Source: an uncultured Pelagibacteraceae bacterium (lineage in GTDB: Bacteria > Pseudomonadota > Alphaproteobacteria > Pelagibacterales > Pelagibacteraceae). Taken from it: a stretch of 40,759 nt of DNA. Below the pieces are notes generated by a model. It was not told the origin of the DNA, ran no database searches, and saw only the letters and a list, made by a program, of their open reading frames with translations. Shown here one piece after another: positions 30,777-40,378 of the stretch (its first letter is position 1; each line of letters starts with the position of its first letter). Both the position numbers and the translations under genes were made by a program. The stretch covers positions 1-40,759 of the forward strand of contig CACKXA010000006.1 of the NCBI GenBank assembly GCA_902604055.1, written 5' to 3'.

Positions 30777-31436
30777 TTAATTTAAAATAAGCTGATCTTT
30801 AATTCTATAATCAAATATTTTATATTTTTTAAATTGAGTATTATCCATAAAATTAATAAAATTATTTAAACTAAATAAATAATTATTTGCTGGTAATTTA
30901 ATTATTTTCCCATTATTTAAAATTAAATCCCACCTTCCTGTTTCAAAAAAATAGAATGATTTTATCATCTTGATTGGAAAATTTACATTTTGAAGATCTA
31001 AATATAAAGTATAGAAATCTTTACCATTTCCAAAAACATTGGGTAAATCCTGGTATATATCAATATTAAAAAAATCTATTAAATTTCCTTTGCTAGAAAT
31101 ATAAAACTTTTTTTTTTTATCTATTAAAATTGCAATTGGTTGTTTTTCTTTAATTTCTAACTTAATAGTATTTGGATAAATTTTTTTTATACTAAAACTT
31201 TCAATAAAGGAATCTTCGTTTAAAATTTTCGTAATTTTATCAGAGTTTAAATTGAATAAATTTTCATTGTACAAATAGCTTAATTTTTCATTTATGGTCT
31301 GATCGTTTAAAATAACATTATTTTCAATTATAATTTTTTTTATATTAAAATTTGAATTAATTTTTATGTCAAATTTCGGATTATAAGAAGTTAAGGTAAC
31401 AAAAAGCGTAAACAACCCGAATATTGTTTTTTTCAT
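30777..31436 (-). CDS. ftsQ: cell division protein FtsQ
   Basis: 219 aa, shorter than E. coli FtsQ. The N-terminal signal anchor is very short (residues 2-18). The POTRA domain follows (FNIKKIIIENNVILNDQTIN, then FNLNSDKITKILNEDSFIESFSIKKIYPNTIKLEIKEKQPIAI, where a basic P-N-T-x-x-I-x-I-x-E is typical), then the beta domain with GRWDLILNNGKIIKLP. It links early and late divisome proteins in the periplasm. Its start overlaps the ddl stop by 4 bases and it precedes ftsA by 3. Confidence 0.9.
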   Translation of the reverse strand: MKKTIFGLFTLFVTLTSYNPKFDIKINSNFNIKKIIIENNVILNDQTINEKLSYLYNENLFNLNSDKITKILNEDSFIESFSIKKIYPNTIKLEIKEKQPIAILIDKKKKFYISSKGNLIDFFNIDIYQDLPNVFGNGKDFYTLYLDLQNVNFPIKMIKSFYFFETGRWDLILNNGKIIKLPANNYLFSLNNFINFMDNTQFKKYKIFDYRIKDQLILN

Positions 31437-32371
31437 TTGTTAATGCTTGCACTTAATAATATTTTTTCAACTAAATTTTCAAAAGATATACCTTTGTAAT
31501 AAGCTATTTCTGGAACCAATGATAAACTAGTCATTCCTGGCTGTGTATTAATTTCTAAAAGATAAAACTTATTTTTAAATAATTTAAAATCTGATCTAGT
31601 AACTCCTTTGCAACCAATTACTTTATGGGCTTTTTTTGCTATCTTAAGCACTTCTTTATATTGTCTCTTTGTTAAATTAGCAGGCATTATATGTTTTGTT
31701 TTTGCTGCTTTTGAGTATTTTGCTTTATAGTCATAAAATTTTCTTTTGGGTTTAAGTTCAATTGCACCTATAGAGGCGCCATTAATTACAGCAACCTGAA
31801 TTTCTTGTCCGGCTACAAAGGGTTCATAAATAAGTTCTAAATATTTTTTAAATAGAGATTTGGTAGCTTTAGTCAATGTTGAAATATTTTTGCATATATT
31901 GACGCCTAGACTAGAGCCTTCGTTCGCAGGTTTAACAACAATCGGAAAGCTAATTTTTTTTTTTTTTATTAGTTCTAATAATCTTGTTTTTTTAAAATTA
32001 TTTTTAGTAAAAACAAAATATCTCGGTGATCGTATTTTATTTTTTTTAAAGATTTCTTTTGAAATTATTTTGTTCATTGCTTTATATGAGCTTATTACTC
32101 CTGAATGAGTATAAGGAATTCTTAAACATTCAAAATAAGTCTGAGCAACACCGTCTTCACCATTTTTTCCATGAAGGGCATTAAAAATAATATCTATTTT
32201 ATCTTTATCAATTGAACTGTAAGATTTTTTTTTTGGATCAAAAGTTGATATTTTTTTATAGCCAATTTTCTTTAAAGCTTTGACACAGGCTTTGCCACTA
32301 TCTAGACTAACTTTTCTCTCCCCAGAAGTGCCTCCAAGAACAACTAAAATTTTTTTATTTTTCATTTCCAA
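31433..32371 (-). CDS. ddl: D-alanine--D-alanine ligase
   Basis: 312 aa ATP-grasp enzyme. Seen are VVLGGTSGERKVSLDSG at the N-terminus, ALHGKNGEDGVAQ, the ATP-grasp strands FPIVVKPANEGSSLGV, and the metal/ATP site FYLLEINTQPGMTSLSLVPE. It makes the D-Ala-D-Ala dipeptide used by MurF. The start could be the ATG at 32371 or the one two codons later; both overlap the murB end. It lies between murB and ftsQ, as in most dcw clusters. Confidence 0.96.
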   Translation of the reverse strand: MEMKNKKILVVLGGTSGERKVSLDSGKACVKALKKIGYKKISTFDPKKKSYSSIDKDKIDIIFNALHGKNGEDGVAQTYFECLRIPYTHSGVISSYKAMNKIISKEIFKKNKIRSPRYFVFTKNNFKKTRLLELIKKKKISFPIVVKPANEGSSLGVNICKNISTLTKATKSLFKKYLELIYEPFVAGQEIQVAVINGASIGAIELKPKRKFYDYKAKYSKAAKTKHIMPANLTKRQYKEVLKIAKKAHKVIGCKGVTRSDFKLFKNKFYLLEINTQPGMTSLSLVPEIAYYKGISFENLVEKILLSASINK

Positions 32372-33263
32372 TTATTTTAATCTCTAGCTCAAGACTCTCT
32401 CCAGTTTTTATTTTTACTTCTTTTTTTACTTGATAGATTAGTTTTTCTATATCTGAAGATTTGGCTTTTCCTTTATTAACAAAAAAATTACAATGTTTTT
32501 CAGAAATTTTTGCGTCTCCAATATAAAGTTTATCACATCCAGACTCTTTTATTAGCATCCATGCCTTTTTACCATTTACGTTTTTAAAGGTACTTCCACC
32601 TGTTTTAATTTGGCTTGGCTGTGTTTCCTTTTTTTTTTGCATAAGATCATTTTGTTTTTTTTCAATCAAATCTTTGGATTTTTGTTTCCCTTTTAATTTT
32701 GCAGATAAAATGATGTAATCCTTAGGTAAATTAGTCCCTCTGTAATAAAATTTGATTTCATCACTATTAATTTCTTTTTCAAGACCTAAATTATTAATGA
32801 TCTTAATTGATGAAATAATTTTAGACATATCAACTCCATAACACCCGCTATTCATAATAACTGCCCCTCCTATAGAACCAGGAATACAAGATAAGAACTC
32901 CATTCCACCAATTTCATTTTTTTTTGCAAAATCAGAAACTCTTTTATCTAATGCTGCTGCTCCAACTTCAATTACATCTTTTTCAACTAATTTCATTTCT
33001 GCAAATTTTGAACCAAGCTTAATTACTGCGCCATCTACACCAGAGTCTCTAATCAATGTATTTGAACCGGCACCTAAAATATGAAACTTAAATTCATTTT
33101 TTTTTACTTCTGTAAGGAAATGTTTTAGTTGATCTTTGTTTTCGGGTCTAAAAAAAATTTCAGCTGGGCCTCCTAGATTAAACCAGCTATATTTTGATAG
33201 TTTTTCTTTAATGTATAGATTTTTACCAAATATGTTTTGTAGAGATTTTATGTTTAAACTCAT
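32355..33263 (-). CDS. murB: UDP-N-acetylenolpyruvoylglucosamine reductase MurB
   Basis: 302 aa from the ATG at 33261-33263, which overlaps the murC stop by four bases (ATGA); a frame up to 33290 exists but the coupled start is the better fit. It is a FAD-binding oxidoreductase: SWFNLGGPAEIFFRPEN, LGAGSNTLIRDSGV, GSIGGAVIMNSGCYG and GGSTFKNVNGKKAWMLI match type II-like MurB. It reduces UDP-GlcNAc-enolpyruvate to UDP-MurNAc with NADPH. Confidence 0.95.
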   Translation of the reverse strand: MSLNIKSLQNIFGKNLYIKEKLSKYSWFNLGGPAEIFFRPENKDQLKHFLTEVKKNEFKFHILGAGSNTLIRDSGVDGAVIKLGSKFAEMKLVEKDVIEVGAAALDKRVSDFAKKNEIGGMEFLSCIPGSIGGAVIMNSGCYGVDMSKIISSIKIINNLGLEKEINSDEIKFYYRGTNLPKDYIILSAKLKGKQKSKDLIEKKQNDLMQKKKETQPSQIKTGGSTFKNVNGKKAWMLIKESGCDKLYIGDAKISEKHCNFFVNKGKAKSSDIEKLIYQVKKEVKIKTGESLELEIKIIGNEK

Positions 33264-34657
33264 AAGCTTTTTTTTAATTCTCTCATCCATTGGGAAATCG
33301 ATCCTGCTCCCATACCAATTATAACCTCGTCATTTATTAAATTCTTCCTAAAGTATTGTGAGAGTTCCTCCTGGTTTTTCACAAGAATTACCTGAGTATT
33401 AGACTCTTTGGCTATCATTTTTGCAAAATTATGGAGGTTAAAATTTAAATTTTTCTTTTCTCCAGCTGCATAAATAGGACAAACTAAAACTAAATCTGAC
33501 TTAATAAAAGATTTAGAAAAATCTTTTTTTAAAGACATGATTCTTGAATATCTATGTGGTTCAAAAACTGTGATAATTTTTCTATTATTATAAACTTTTT
33601 TAACTCCATTTAAAATTGAATTAATTTCTGTTGGATGGTGTGCATAGTCATCAAAAAATTCATTTTTATTTTTTTTAAATATTTTAGTCATTCTTCTTTG
33701 AACTCCCGAAAAATTTTTTAAAGCTTTTTTAATAGTATCAATTTTAACTCCAAGATTTAAACATACTGCTACTGCTGCTGCTGCGTTTAAAATATTATGT
33801 TCTCCTATTAACTTAAGGTTGATGTTTTTAATAATTGTTTTATTTTTATTGGAGTTTTTATAATGCAAATCAAATGTTGAGTAATCAATACTGTATCTAG
33901 AATTACTAATCATATAATTTGCTTTTTTGTTAAATCCATACGTAAAAATATTTTTATTTTTTAATTTAGGTAAAATTTTTTCAATATTCTTATTATCTAT
34001 ACAAATTAAAGATTTTCCAATTGGAGGAGTTTTGTTTATAAATTCTATAAAAGCATTTTCTAAATTTTTATAGTTTTTGTAAAAGTCTATATGTTCAAAA
34101 TCTATATTTGTTACTATTGAATAATTAATCGGAAGTTTTAAAAAGCTACCATCTGACTCGTCTGCCTCCAAAATTGCCCAATCTCCTTTTCCTAATTTAG
34201 CATTACTATTAAAAGAATTAATAACTCCTCCATTGATAATGGTTGGATCTAATTTTTGATCAGACAAAATTTTAGCTACTAAAGATGTGGTAGTAGTTTT
34301 TCCATGAGATCCAGTAATAATGATATTTTTTTTAAGCGAAACTACGTTAGCTAATACTTCGGCTCTTGAATAAATTGGTATCTTTTTTTTTTTTGCTTGT
34401 TTAATCTCTATGTTGTTGTTTTTTATTGCTGATGATTTAACTACAATAGTTGCTTTATTAATGTTTTTTTGCGCATGTCCAATAAATACACTTATGCCAG
34501 CCTTAGAACAATTTGAAGTACTTTTATTTTTATTTTGGTCACTACCTTGAATCTTAAACCCCATATTTTTCATTACTTGGGCTAAGCCACTCATTCCTAT
34601 CCCTCCTATTCCTATGAAGTGAATAATTTCTTTTTGACCTATTCTAATATTTTTCAT
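33260..34657 (-). CDS. murC: UDP-N-acetylmuramate--L-alanine ligase MurC
   Basis: 465 aa Mur ligase. The N-terminal Rossmann motif IHFIGIGGIGMSGLAQVM (12-29) is the MurC hallmark. The ATP P-loop is ITGSHGKTTTTSLVA, and the central LEADESDGSFL and the C-terminal DDYAHHPTEI and FEPHRYSR motifs follow. It adds the first amino acid (L-Ala) to UDP-MurNAc in the cytoplasm. It overlaps murG by 14 bp upstream and murB by 4 bp downstream. Confidence 0.97.
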   Translation of the reverse strand: MKNIRIGQKEIIHFIGIGGIGMSGLAQVMKNMGFKIQGSDQNKNKSTSNCSKAGISVFIGHAQKNINKATIVVKSSAIKNNNIEIKQAKKKKIPIYSRAEVLANVVSLKKNIIITGSHGKTTTTSLVAKILSDQKLDPTIINGGVINSFNSNAKLGKGDWAILEADESDGSFLKLPINYSIVTNIDFEHIDFYKNYKNLENAFIEFINKTPPIGKSLICIDNKNIEKILPKLKNKNIFTYGFNKKANYMISNSRYSIDYSTFDLHYKNSNKNKTIIKNINLKLIGEHNILNAAAAVAVCLNLGVKIDTIKKALKNFSGVQRRMTKIFKKNKNEFFDDYAHHPTEINSILNGVKKVYNNRKIITVFEPHRYSRIMSLKKDFSKSFIKSDLVLVCPIYAAGEKKNLNFNLHNFAKMIAKESNTQVILVKNQEELSQYFRKNLINDEVIIGMGAGSISQWMRELKKSL

Positions 34658-35744
34658 TTAAAATTTTTGCTATCTCTTTGTCTATATTTTCATATACTGA
34701 TTTGTCAGAATATTGTCTTTGTTTATTAATCACCTGGTTTAATAAACTTTTTTCTTTACTAATTCTGCTAATTAATCCAAATAACTCAGTTTTGATATCC
34801 TCCTCTTTAATCAGGTATCCATAATTGTGTTTTTTGTAATAAATAGCATTTTTTAGTTGGTGATTGTCAGCCGATGAAGGTAACGGAATAGAAATAAAAG
34901 GTACTTTTACATTAATCAATTCAGCAAGCATTGAGGAACCAGATCTCGTTATTGCTAAATTAGCTTTTTGGAAATAATCCATGATATTGCTTTTAAAATT
35001 AAAAATTTCAAAATTGATGTTTAAATTTTTATAATAGGAGTTGAGAAACTCATTTTGATCTGGCAAACACTGCTGATAAATTTTAAAGTCGATATTAGCA
35101 TCAACACACTTTTTAAAAATTTTAGGTAGTTCCTCTGCAAAAATCTTTGCAGCCTGACTACCGCCTAAAATCAAAATTTTTAATTTTTTGTCATCTAATT
35201 TATGAAATTGTTCTAATTTAGCATTAAGTATTTCCTTACGAATTATATTGCCAATTTCTATAACATTTTCTTTATATTTTTGGGAAACTCCTTCTAAATC
35301 CTTGCAGGAAACAAAAACTTTTTCTGCGAAAGGGGTTAGATACTTATTAGCCTTACCCATGAATAAATTATTTTCATAAATTATGAATGGAACTCTAAGT
35401 ATTTTAGCGGCTATACATACCGGAAAAGATGAATAGCCACCCATTCCAAAAATTAAATTTGGTCTATTAAATAAAAGAAAAATAAATGATCTTGTTAATG
35501 CATAAATTATCATCGTTATAGAGAATATTAATTGAAAAAAATCTTTTTTAAAAATCGTTGATGAAGAAATTATTGAAACTTTTATATCTTGATAATCTTT
35601 CAAATATTTATACCCTCTTCTATCTGAAATTATTTCAACATTAATATTTTTGTCTTTAAAGTGTTTTGCTAAACTGTAAGCAGGAAAAATATGTCCTCCT
35701 GTACCTCCTGTTGCTATTACTATCTTTTTGACATTATTATTCAT
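34644..35744 (-). CDS. murG: MurG, lipid II-forming N-acetylglucosaminyltransferase
   Basis: 366 aa, GT-B fold of family 28. The glycine-rich loop ATGGTGGHIFPAYSLA lies at the N-terminus, followed by FGMGGYSSFPVCIAA, the inter-domain LGGSQAA and the donor-site TRSGSSMLAEL and PLPSSADNHQLKNA. It adds GlcNAc to lipid I on the inner face of the cytoplasmic membrane. A hydrophobic segment at about residues 70-95 fits membrane association. It overlaps ftsW by 8 bp and murC by 14 bp. Confidence 0.96.
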   Translation of the reverse strand: MNNNVKKIVIATGGTGGHIFPAYSLAKHFKDKNINVEIISDRRGYKYLKDYQDIKVSIISSSTIFKKDFFQLIFSITMIIYALTRSFIFLLFNRPNLIFGMGGYSSFPVCIAAKILRVPFIIYENNLFMGKANKYLTPFAEKVFVSCKDLEGVSQKYKENVIEIGNIIRKEILNAKLEQFHKLDDKKLKILILGGSQAAKIFAEELPKIFKKCVDANIDFKIYQQCLPDQNEFLNSYYKNLNINFEIFNFKSNIMDYFQKANLAITRSGSSMLAELINVKVPFISIPLPSSADNHQLKNAIYYKKHNYGYLIKEEDIKTELFGLISRISKEKSLLNQVINKQRQYSDKSVYENIDKEIAKILNEKY

Positions 35745-36864
35745 CTATATCTAATTTAATTTTTGTATAATTTAAAATAACTCCAGCTAGAACCGCACTT
35801 CCAATCAATGATGAGCCGCCGTAACTCAAAAAAGGCAAGGTCATACCAGTCGTTGGTAGTAAACTTGTGTTAACACCTACATGAATAAATGTTTGAAAAA
35901 TAAGAAGTGAGGCTAGACCGCATAAAGACAACTTAATAAGTTCATCATTTTTAACTATGCAATTTTTTATTATTCTAAAAGCAATATAAAGAAAAATAGT
36001 TATTATCAAAATAGATACTGTAGAACCATATTCCTCAGAAATAATTGCAATTATATAATCTGTATGTTGTTCAGGAACATTATCCTTAAGTATTCCTTCT
36101 CCCATACCTTGACCCTTTAAACCTCCCTGTTTAATAGCATCCAAAGCTTTAGTAGATTGAAAATTATCTCCTTTTGTTGGATCTAAAAATGTCACTAAAC
36201 GATTAATAACATAACCAAATTTTTCAGGCATTATAAATAAAAGACTTGCTAATGAGACTAAAAAAATAATAAAAAAAACTAAAATATATAAAAAACTCAC
36301 TCCTGATACAAAAACTGTTGCAATCCAAGTTCCAATTAATAAGATTGATTGTCCTAAGTCTGGTTGACCAATTAAAAGAATTATAACCGAAGCTAATAAT
36401 AAAAAGCTTAATAAGTATCTTAATTGAGAACTTTTGAGTTTTTCTAAAGTTAAAACTTTTACTGTTGTTAAAATAAAAAAAGGCTTTAAAAGTTCAATTG
36501 GTTGTAATCTGAATAAATAGAAATCTAACCATCTTTTAGCACCTTTTACTTCTATTCCAATTATTGGAACTAAAACTAATAATAAAAAAGATATGATAAA
36601 AAGTGGTATAACTGCTCTTTTTAATAAAGTTGTCTCAATAGCAGAAATAACTAACATTATAAATAAAGCTAAAAATGTAAATACTAAATGTTTAGTAAAA
36701 AAAAAATAATACGTTTTATTTAACCGTTCACCAGCTAAAGATGAAGTGGACGAAAATGAGAAGAAAAGACCTAAAAAAAATAAAATAAAGAAACAAATTA
36801 ATATATTTTTATCAATATTTCTCCAATAATCATGAAACTCAAATCTAAATAAATTTTTTAGCAT
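35737..36864 (-). CDS. ftsW: FtsW, SEDS-family peptidoglycan polymerase
   Basis: 375 aa with about ten transmembrane helices. SEDS family marks are the FSFSSTSSLAGERL segment after helix 1, KGAKRWLDFYLFRLQPIELLKP, GQPDLGQSILL, KQGGLKGQGMGEG and the C-terminal LPTTGMTLPFLSYGGSSL. Position between murD and murG makes it FtsW, the septal glycosyltransferase partner of a class B PBP, rather than RodA. It overlaps murD by 20 bp and murG by 8 bp. Confidence 0.95.
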   Translation of the reverse strand: MLKNLFRFEFHDYWRNIDKNILICFFILFFLGLFFSFSSTSSLAGERLNKTYYFFFTKHLVFTFLALFIMLVISAIETTLLKRAVIPLFIISFLLLVLVPIIGIEVKGAKRWLDFYLFRLQPIELLKPFFILTTVKVLTLEKLKSSQLRYLLSFLLLASVIILLIGQPDLGQSILLIGTWIATVFVSGVSFLYILVFFIIFLVSLASLLFIMPEKFGYVINRLVTFLDPTKGDNFQSTKALDAIKQGGLKGQGMGEGILKDNVPEQHTDYIIAIISEEYGSTVSILIITIFLYIAFRIIKNCIVKNDELIKLSLCGLASLLIFQTFIHVGVNTSLLPTTGMTLPFLSYGGSSLIGSAVLAGVILNYTKIKLDIDE

Positions 36865-38137
36865 ATATTTTACTTAATTTCTTAAATTCATTTCCACGAT
36901 CTTCAAAATTTTTAAACTGATCAAAAGAAGCTGCTCCCGGACTAAATAGAATCGTACTATCAAGATTTTTTATTAATCTACTATCTTTTAATGCGCTTAT
37001 TGTTGCGTTTTTTAAGTTTTTAGATACTGAGAATTTAACTTTATTTTTTAATTGTTTTTTAAAAAAACTAATATTTTTTCCAATTATATAGGACTTAATA
37101 ACATTCTCTTTTACATCTTTTAAATTTATCTTATCTTTATATTTTGGTAAACCTCCTAGTATCCAAAATATATTTTTTTTTCCCATCAATGCAGACTTAG
37201 AAGATTGTAGGCTTGTTGCTTTTGAGTCATTTATAAAAACTATATTCTTTTTTTTATAAAAAATTTCATACCTATGAGGCAATCCGACAAAAGAGTTCAT
37301 GGATTTAATAAATGATTTTTGATTAATCTTTAATGATTTTGCTAATGTAAATGCAAAAATCATATTTTCATCATTTGTACTTGATTTTAAATAAAAGTTT
37401 CTAATTTTAAATTTTATTTTATGGTATTCCTTAATTTTAGTAGATATTAATTTGCTTCGGTATTTTTTTTTTCTAAAAATCTTTTTAAAACCATCGTTTA
37501 GCAAGGCAAAATTATGTGTATTTTGTAAATTAAATATTTTTAATTTAGAGGACATATATGCATTAAAAGATCCATGCCAATCTAAATGATCGTTAGTAAC
37601 GTTAAGCAATATTGCATAATTAGGGTGAATAAATCTTGAATGAGAAAGCTGGAAAGAAGAAGTTTCTATCACTAAAAAAATATTTTTTTTTATTTCTAGA
37701 TCAAGAACTGGGGTTCCGATGTTTCCACCTAATTGAACTTGAAACTTATTTTTTTTAAGTAAGTGATAAATAATCTTACAAGTAGTAGATTTGCCATTAG
37801 ATCCCGTTACTACAATAGATTTAAAGTTTGAGTTACTCAAATATAATAAATCTATATCTGTTATAATCTTATTTTTGTATTTTTTTAAGTCTTTTTTAAA
37901 TTTTGCTTTTTTTAAGCTCACTCCTGGACTTAAAACAATATAATCAACTTGTTCAATACTTCTTTTAAGGTTTACAATTTTTTTTAACCTATGTTTTTTT
38001 CTTAAATTTATATTATCATCCCAAATATAAAAATTGCTGATTTTTTTTTTTTTAAAAAACCTAATTACTGATTCACCTGTAGAACCTAGTCCATATATCA
38101 AGAAAGAAAATCTTTTTAAATTTATTGTATCAGACAT
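36845..38137 (-). CDS. murD: UDP-N-acetylmuramoylalanine--D-glutamate ligase MurD
   Basis: 430 aa Mur ligase. The N-terminal domain reads FLIYGLGSTGESVIRFF, followed by DYIVLSPGVSL, P-loop VTGSNGKSTTCKII, GNIGTPVLDL, IETSSFQLSHSRFI with the carbamylated-Lys neighbourhood, and DHLDWHGSFNAYM. FINDSKATSLQS and LFSPGAASFDQFKNFEDRGN near the end are clear MurD signatures. It adds D-Glu to UDP-MurNAc-L-Ala. Sequence is very Lys/Asn/Ile-rich, as expected for this base composition. Confidence 0.96.
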   Translation of the reverse strand: MSDTINLKRFSFLIYGLGSTGESVIRFFKKKKISNFYIWDDNINLRKKHRLKKIVNLKRSIEQVDYIVLSPGVSLKKAKFKKDLKKYKNKIITDIDLLYLSNSNFKSIVVTGSNGKSTTCKIIYHLLKKNKFQVQLGGNIGTPVLDLEIKKNIFLVIETSSFQLSHSRFIHPNYAILLNVTNDHLDWHGSFNAYMSSKLKIFNLQNTHNFALLNDGFKKIFRKKKYRSKLISTKIKEYHKIKFKIRNFYLKSSTNDENMIFAFTLAKSLKINQKSFIKSMNSFVGLPHRYEIFYKKKNIVFINDSKATSLQSSKSALMGKKNIFWILGGLPKYKDKINLKDVKENVIKSYIIGKNISFFKKQLKNKVKFSVSKNLKNATISALKDSRLIKNLDSTILFSPGAASFDQFKNFEDRGNEFKKLSKIYAKKFI

Positions 38138-38140
38138 TCG

Positions 38141-39226
38141 CTAACGTAATTTTAACGTTGCTAAACCAATTAAGGCTAGTATTATTGCAATAATCCAAAA
38201 ACGAATTACTATTGTAGACTCTGCCCAGCCTTTTTGTTCAAAATGATGATGTATGGGTGCCATTCTAAAAATTCTTTTACCTGTGAGTTTAAATGAAATT
38301 ACTTGAACTATCACAGATACAGTTTCTAGCACGAACAAACCTCCTATAATGGCAAGCACAATTTCATGTTTGGCAATTATTGCGACTGCGGCTAACGAGC
38401 CGCCTAAAGATAAAGATCCAGTATCTCCCATAAATATTTTAGCTGGCGGTGCATTATACCAGAGAAAGCCCAGACAAGATCCTACGATGGACCCACAAAA
38501 TATTGATAGCTCTCCAACGTCGGGTATGTATTGCAATTGAAGGTATTCAGAAAAAATCGTATTACCAACAACGTACGAAATAAGAGTAAAAGATAGAGCG
38601 ACTAACATTACTGGCACGGTTGCTAATCCATCTAGCCCGTCAGTCAAATTTACAGCATTTGAAGATCCAATTATTACAAATAAACCAAAAGGAATAAAAA
38701 ACAAACCCATTTGCCAAATTAAATTTTTAAAAAAAGGGAAATAAAGATTGTATAAATATTCATGATCTGAGAATTTAATCAGGATAACCAAAGCTAAAGC
38801 GCTAATAATCAATTGCCCAAGAAACTTTAATTTAGAATTAAGTCCTCTAGAATTTTTAAATTTTATCTTTAGTAGGTCGTCAATAAAACCTAGTGTTCCT
38901 AAACTTAAAGAAACAAATATTAATGTCCAAATATAGATATTATTTAAGTCTGCCCATAATAGTGTACTAGTTAATATACCAATAATAATAATTACTCCAC
39001 CCATTGTAGGCGTTCCTGATTTTTTAATTATGTGGTCAATAGGGCCGTCTTGTCTAATTGGACCAGAAATCATTTTTTCAGAAAAAATTTTGATAAGAGG
39101 ACCACCAATTAAAAAAACTACAATCAAAGATGTTATCACTGATAAACCTGTTCTGAACGTTAGATATTTAAATACGTTAAGAAAAGAATAATTTTCTATT
39201 AATGATGTAAGTAAATTAAATAACAT
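38141..39226 (-). CDS. mraY: phospho-MurNAc-pentapeptide transferase MraY
   Basis: 361 aa, about ten transmembrane helices. Family marks are KSGTPTMGGVIIIIG, LGFIDDLLKIKFKNSRGL (the DDxxK catalytic Asp pair), SSNAVNLTDGLDGLA, and MGDTGSLSLGGSLAAVAI, ending with the HHHFE motif in RMAPIHHHFEQKGWAE. It transfers phospho-MurNAc-pentapeptide to undecaprenyl phosphate, giving lipid I. It starts one codon-length gap away from the murF stop and ends 3 bp before murD. Confidence 0.97.
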   Translation of the reverse strand: MLFNLLTSLIENYSFLNVFKYLTFRTGLSVITSLIVVFLIGGPLIKIFSEKMISGPIRQDGPIDHIIKKSGTPTMGGVIIIIGILTSTLLWADLNNIYIWTLIFVSLSLGTLGFIDDLLKIKFKNSRGLNSKLKFLGQLIISALALVILIKFSDHEYLYNLYFPFFKNLIWQMGLFFIPFGLFVIIGSSNAVNLTDGLDGLATVPVMLVALSFTLISYVVGNTIFSEYLQLQYIPDVGELSIFCGSIVGSCLGFLWYNAPPAKIFMGDTGSLSLGGSLAAVAIIAKHEIVLAIIGGLFVLETVSVIVQVISFKLTGKRIFRMAPIHHHFEQKGWAESTIVIRFWIIAIILALIGLATLKLR

Positions 39227-40378
39227 TTAAACACCTCTAATCATTGTTTTGCTAATAACATTTAGTCCTGTTGCGTTAGAACCTTTTATCATCAAATAAT
39301 CACCATTAGTGATTATATTTTTTAAAATTAAGTCTACATCTTGATTGCATTGACAAATATTTCCTCTCTTAGACTTATTTAAGTTTTTATATGCAAAAAG
39401 CATCTTTTTTCCCTTTATAAAAACCTTATCGATATCAGACTTGTTAATAAGTCCTGATAATTCCCTATGATAAGCCTCTGATCTTTTGCCGAGCTCAAGC
39501 ATATCACCTAACAACAAATATTTTTTAGATTTGTTTTTTTTCAATTTTGAGTATGAGTTTAATGCATTTTTGACTGTAAAGGGATTAGCATTATAACTTT
39601 CGTCTATTAAATTGAATGTTTTTTTGTATCTTCTGATCTTATGAATTTTTCCTCTACCATCAGAGGGTTGAAAGCTTTTGAAAAATTGGGCAGTTTTCTG
39701 TAAATTTAAATTTAGTTCCCGTAGAACAGTAATTGATGCTAGAACAGTATAAATATTAATATCTTTAACTGTAAATTTTGTTAATTCACCTTTAACATTA
39801 ATTATGATTTTGTTCATTTTTCTATTTTTAGTTATCTTAATTAGCCTTATGTCTGATTTTTTGGATTTACCAAAAGAAACAACATTTAGTTTTTTAGATT
39901 TAGCCTTTTTATTAAAATAATTAAAAAACTTATCATCATGATTTAAGATTACAGTGCCATTTTGCTGAACGTTATCGATTATTTCGCCTTTGGCTTTAGC
40001 TATGCCCTTAATATTTTTAAAATTTTCAATATGAGCTTCGGCTACATTAGTGATAATAGCTATATCTGGCTTAACCATTTTAGATAGTTTATTTATTTCA
40101 CCCATCTTGCTCATGCCTAACTCAAATACCCCAAGTTGATGGAAAGGTTTTAAATTTGATAAACTTAGAGGAACTCCATAGTGGTTATTGTAGGATTTTG
40201 GGGAAGCATACGTATCTTTATAATTTTCAAGTAACGTAAAAAGAACATTTTTAAGAGTTGTTTTTCCAGCACTGCCTGTAATTCCTATAATTTTAGCATT
40301 AGAATATTTTCTTTTTAGATTAGCAAAATCATTTAAAAAGTTTAGAGGGTTTTTAAATTTAATTATTTTTTTTTTTGT
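39227..40378 (-). CDS. murF: MurF, central and C-terminal domains (3' part of a frame-broken murF)
   Basis: The frame is open from 40378 to the stop at 39227. It contains the ATP P-loop GITGSAGKTTLKN, the MurF-type KSYNNHYGVPLSLS and FELGMSKMGEI segments, TNVAEAHIENFKN, ESYNANPFTVKNAL and LGDMLELGKRSE, all expected for the D-Ala-D-Ala-adding ligase. No good start codon precedes the P-loop in this frame; the first ATG (40114) would delete the ATP site. The N-terminal MurF domain lies upstream in another frame, so one base is missing or ribosomes/polymerase slip at the A11 run (40366-40376). An intact MurF is essential, so I doubt a true null. Confidence 0.85.
   Translation of the reverse strand, partial: TKKKIIKFKNPLNFLNDFANLKRKYSNAKIIGITGSAGKTTLKNVLFTLLENYKDTYASPKSYNNHYGVPLSLSNLKPFHQLGVFELGMSKMGEINKLSKMVKPDIAIITNVAEAHIENFKNIKGIAKAKGEIIDNVQQNGTVILNHDDKFFNYFNKKAKSKKLNVVSFGKSKKSDIRLIKITKNRKMNKIIINVKGELTKFTVKDINIYTVLASITVLRELNLNLQKTAQFFKSFQPSDGRGKIHKIRRYKKTFNLIDESYNANPFTVKNALNSYSKLKKNKSKKYLLLGDMLELGKRSEAYHRELSGLINKSDIDKVFIKGKKMLFAYKNLNKSKRGNICQCNQDVDLILKNIITNGDYLMIKGSNATGLNVISKTMIRGV

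Noticed and set aside
33264-33290. Longer MurB start
   Set aside because: The ATGA overlap with the murC stop gives a coupled start at 33263 and the expected protein length.
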